Source of the DNA: a virus
Direction: 5' to 3' (one strand)
DNA length: 48,678 nt
IMG/VR virus record: IMGVR_UViG_3300046467_001967
Span: 1-48,678 of that record
Part shown: piece after piece, positions 47,327-48,678 of the stretch
Numbering within the stretch: position 1 is the first letter of the stretch
How the letters are laid out: each line of letters opens with the position of its first letter
The notes under the pieces: model-generated
The model's input: only the letters and a program-made list of their open reading frames with translations
Told to the model about the DNA's origin: nothing
Database searches by the model: none
Made by a program: the position numbers and the translations under genes

Positions 47327-48678
47327 TGCCAATCACACTCATCGACAAGGTTGAACAGTCGAACCGCTCGTCCAACGTGACGACGAGTGGGTTCTTCCAC
47401 ATGGTTGAGTCGATCAACGTCAACTACAAGGTGACCGGAAGGCAGACCGGGTCAGGAGACCCGACCGGCTCCCCCACAGACGGGGCGAGGTGGATAATGG
47501 AGGACATCAGCTCATTCAGTTCTGGGTTCTTCGGGGTGTCTCTCCCAACCGGAACGGCCAACGGGGACATCATCGAATACGACTCGGCTGGCAGTGGAAC
47601 CTGGTCACTGATCGTGGATGTCAGCAACGTCGCCAACACGGCCGACCTGTTGCAGAGGACCGACGAGGGCCAGCTTGTCTATGTGGCCGACGAGAATAAA
47701 TTCTACGGGTACAAGGGTTCGGTTTCTGGATGGGTTGAGATGGGAGAGCAGGGGCCAGCAGGAGCCACCGGGGCCACAGGGGCCGCTGGAGCCACGGGGG
47801 CCGCGGGTGCTGATGGGGACGATGGGGATGATGGTGCCACGGGTGCCACCGGAGCCGCGGGGGCAACAGGGGCCACGGGAGCCGCGGGGGCAGATGGGGA
47901 CGACGGGGACGACGGGGACGACGGGGCCACGGGTGCCACCGGAGCCGCAGGGGCAACAGGAGCCACGGGATCAACGGGATCAACGGGATCAACGGGAGCC
48001 GCGGGGGCCGCGGGGGCCGCGGGGGCAGATGGTGTCAGGGGTGGACTCGGCTACAAGTTTGACTCCCCTACCAGCGCGGGCGTAACGGCTGGCGGGGACA
48101 TCCGGTTCAATGCCGCGTCGGGATCAGCGACAGTCGTATACATATCGGACACCGATTCAAACGCAACAAACCATGAAGCCTTCATGGCCACGTGGAACGA
48201 CAGCGACAGCACGGTCAAGGGACATCTGATCGTTCAGTCAGCAGCCAAAGACGACAATTCGTTTCTAAAGCTGGAGATCACCTCCATAGCTGATGCCACT
48301 GACTACTTCACGGTTACGGGTATAAACCGTGGCGGAGTTGCGTTCCTCAACGACGAGGATGTTGTTCTCCAATTCACGCGCACCGGAGACGAGGGAGACA
48401 CCGGAGCCACCGGTGCAGCGGGAGTCGATGGGGACGACGGAGCTACAGGAGCCACGGGATCAACGGGAGCCACCGGAGCCACCGGGGCCGCGGGATCAAC
48501 GGGAGCCACTGGATCAACAGGGGCCACTGGAGCAGCAGGGGCAGCCGGGGCAGACGGAGACGATGGGGCCACTGGAGCTACAGGAGCCACGGGATCAACG
48601 GGAGCCGCGGGGGCAGACGGGGACGACGGGGACGATGGGGCCACTGGAGCTACTGGAGCCGCCGGATCAACGGGAGCC
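47326..48678 (+). CDS. Collagen-like tail fibre, N-terminal part (continues at 1-1839)
   Basis: The frame opens at an ATG sharing its A with the preceding TAA stop and stays open to the window end (451 codons). It continues in phase at base 88, giving about 1034 residues in all. Residues 1-145 form a unique N-terminal domain, probably the virion attachment part. A collagen-like Gly-X-Y tract follows ([12 protein letters not shown] triplets), then a non-collagenous domain of about 120 residues starting at [14 protein letters not shown], then a second Gly-X-Y tract. Phage fibres of this style trimerise through the collagen tract and bind receptors with the C-terminal part. It is the last gene of a tightly overlapping tail operon. 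The fibre role is inferred from architecture and position. Confidence 0.85.
   Translation, partial: MPITLIDKVEQSNRSSNVTTSGFFHMVESINVNYKVTGRQTGSGDPTGSPTDGARWIMEDISSFSSGFFGVSLPTGTANGDIIEYDSAGSGTWSLIVDVSNVANTADLLQRTDEGQLVYVADENKFYGYKGSVSGWVEMGEQGPAGATGATGAAGATGAAGADGDDGDDGATGATGAAGATGATGAAGADGDDGDDGDDGATGATGAAGATGATGSTGSTGSTGAAGAAGAAGADGVRGGLGYKFDSPTSAGVTAGGDIRFNAASGSATVVYISDTDSNATNHEAFMATWNDSDSTVKGHLIVQSAAKDDNSFLKLEITSIADATDYFTVTGINRGGVAFLNDEDVVLQFTRTGDEGDTGATGAAGVDGDDGATGATGSTGATGATGAAGSTGATGSTGATGAAGAAGADGDDGATGATGATGSTGAAGADGDDGDDGATGATGAAGSTGA
48592..48678. repeat. 87-bp terminal direct repeat, right copy (assembly overlap)
   Basis: Right-hand copy of the 87-base identity with bases 1-87. 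An exact odd-length overlap of this kind is what a de Bruijn assembler leaves on a circular contig. A true short terminal repeat is less likely but not excluded. Confidence 0.85.

Overview
The window is the complete or near-complete genome of a double-stranded DNA tailed bacteriophage (Caudoviricetes) with high GC content. Its first 87 bases (1-87) are identical to its last 87 (48592-48678). A single open reading frame for a collagen-like tail fibre continues across that join without a break, so the sequence is best read as a circular map of 48,591 unique bases. No host can be assigned from sequence alone. The GC-rich codon use, a CsrA homologue and an alpha-CTD-like protein point to a bacterial host.

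Layout: (1) 47326-48678 continuing at 1-1839 is the fibre gene, followed by a small protein and three large virion or ejection-type proteins, ending in a 3000-residue giant (2155-14851). (2) From a good sigma70-like promoter at 14860-14889, a plus-strand DNA-metabolism operon runs to about 18.6 kb: C5-cytosine methyltransferase, CsrA, PD-(D/E)XK nuclease, Sak4/RecA-like ATPase, a small basic protein and an SSB-like protein. (3) 18597-18915 is a structured, apparently noncoding region that begins with a tRNA-like element. (4) 18916-21807 encodes a winged-helix-like protein, a replication-organiser-like protein, an XhlA-holin-like protein overlapping a trypsin-like protease, and three small proteins. 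(5) 21808-25916 is a minus-strand accessory block: eight genes including a serine recombinase, several zinc-binding proteins and a stand-alone DUF3427-like protein. Six of these genes share an unusual GGGGATGAGAC start-site leader. (6) From 26067 the plus strand resumes with a RuvC-like nuclease, an HNH-like protein, an XRE regulator, an NPPN-type methyltransferase and an RNA polymerase alpha-CTD-like protein. These run into the packaging and head genes: small and large terminase, portal, NlpC/P60-like peptidase, SNase-like nuclease, scaffold, major capsid, connector, a very large tail protein and small tail proteins, returning to the fibre. (7) A dense iteron and tandem-repeat region, 34792-35437, lies inside the head-gene block.

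How the genes fit together: the phage has no recognisable DNA polymerase, primase or replicative helicase, so it probably borrows the host replisome. It would supply recombination and repair factors (nuclease, Sak4-like ATPase, SSB-like, RuvC-like) and possibly an initiator acting on the iterons. Three or four gene-control proteins (CsrA, XRE, alpha-CTD-like, winged helix) suggest layered transcriptional and translational takeover. The most unusual points are: a nuclease whose N-terminal module has moved to the C-terminus; a cytosine methyltransferase whose C-terminal third reads as methyltransferase-like sequence in two frames; the repeated leaders with GGA motifs alongside a phage CsrA; the tRNA-like element without an anticodon arm; and the iteron region.
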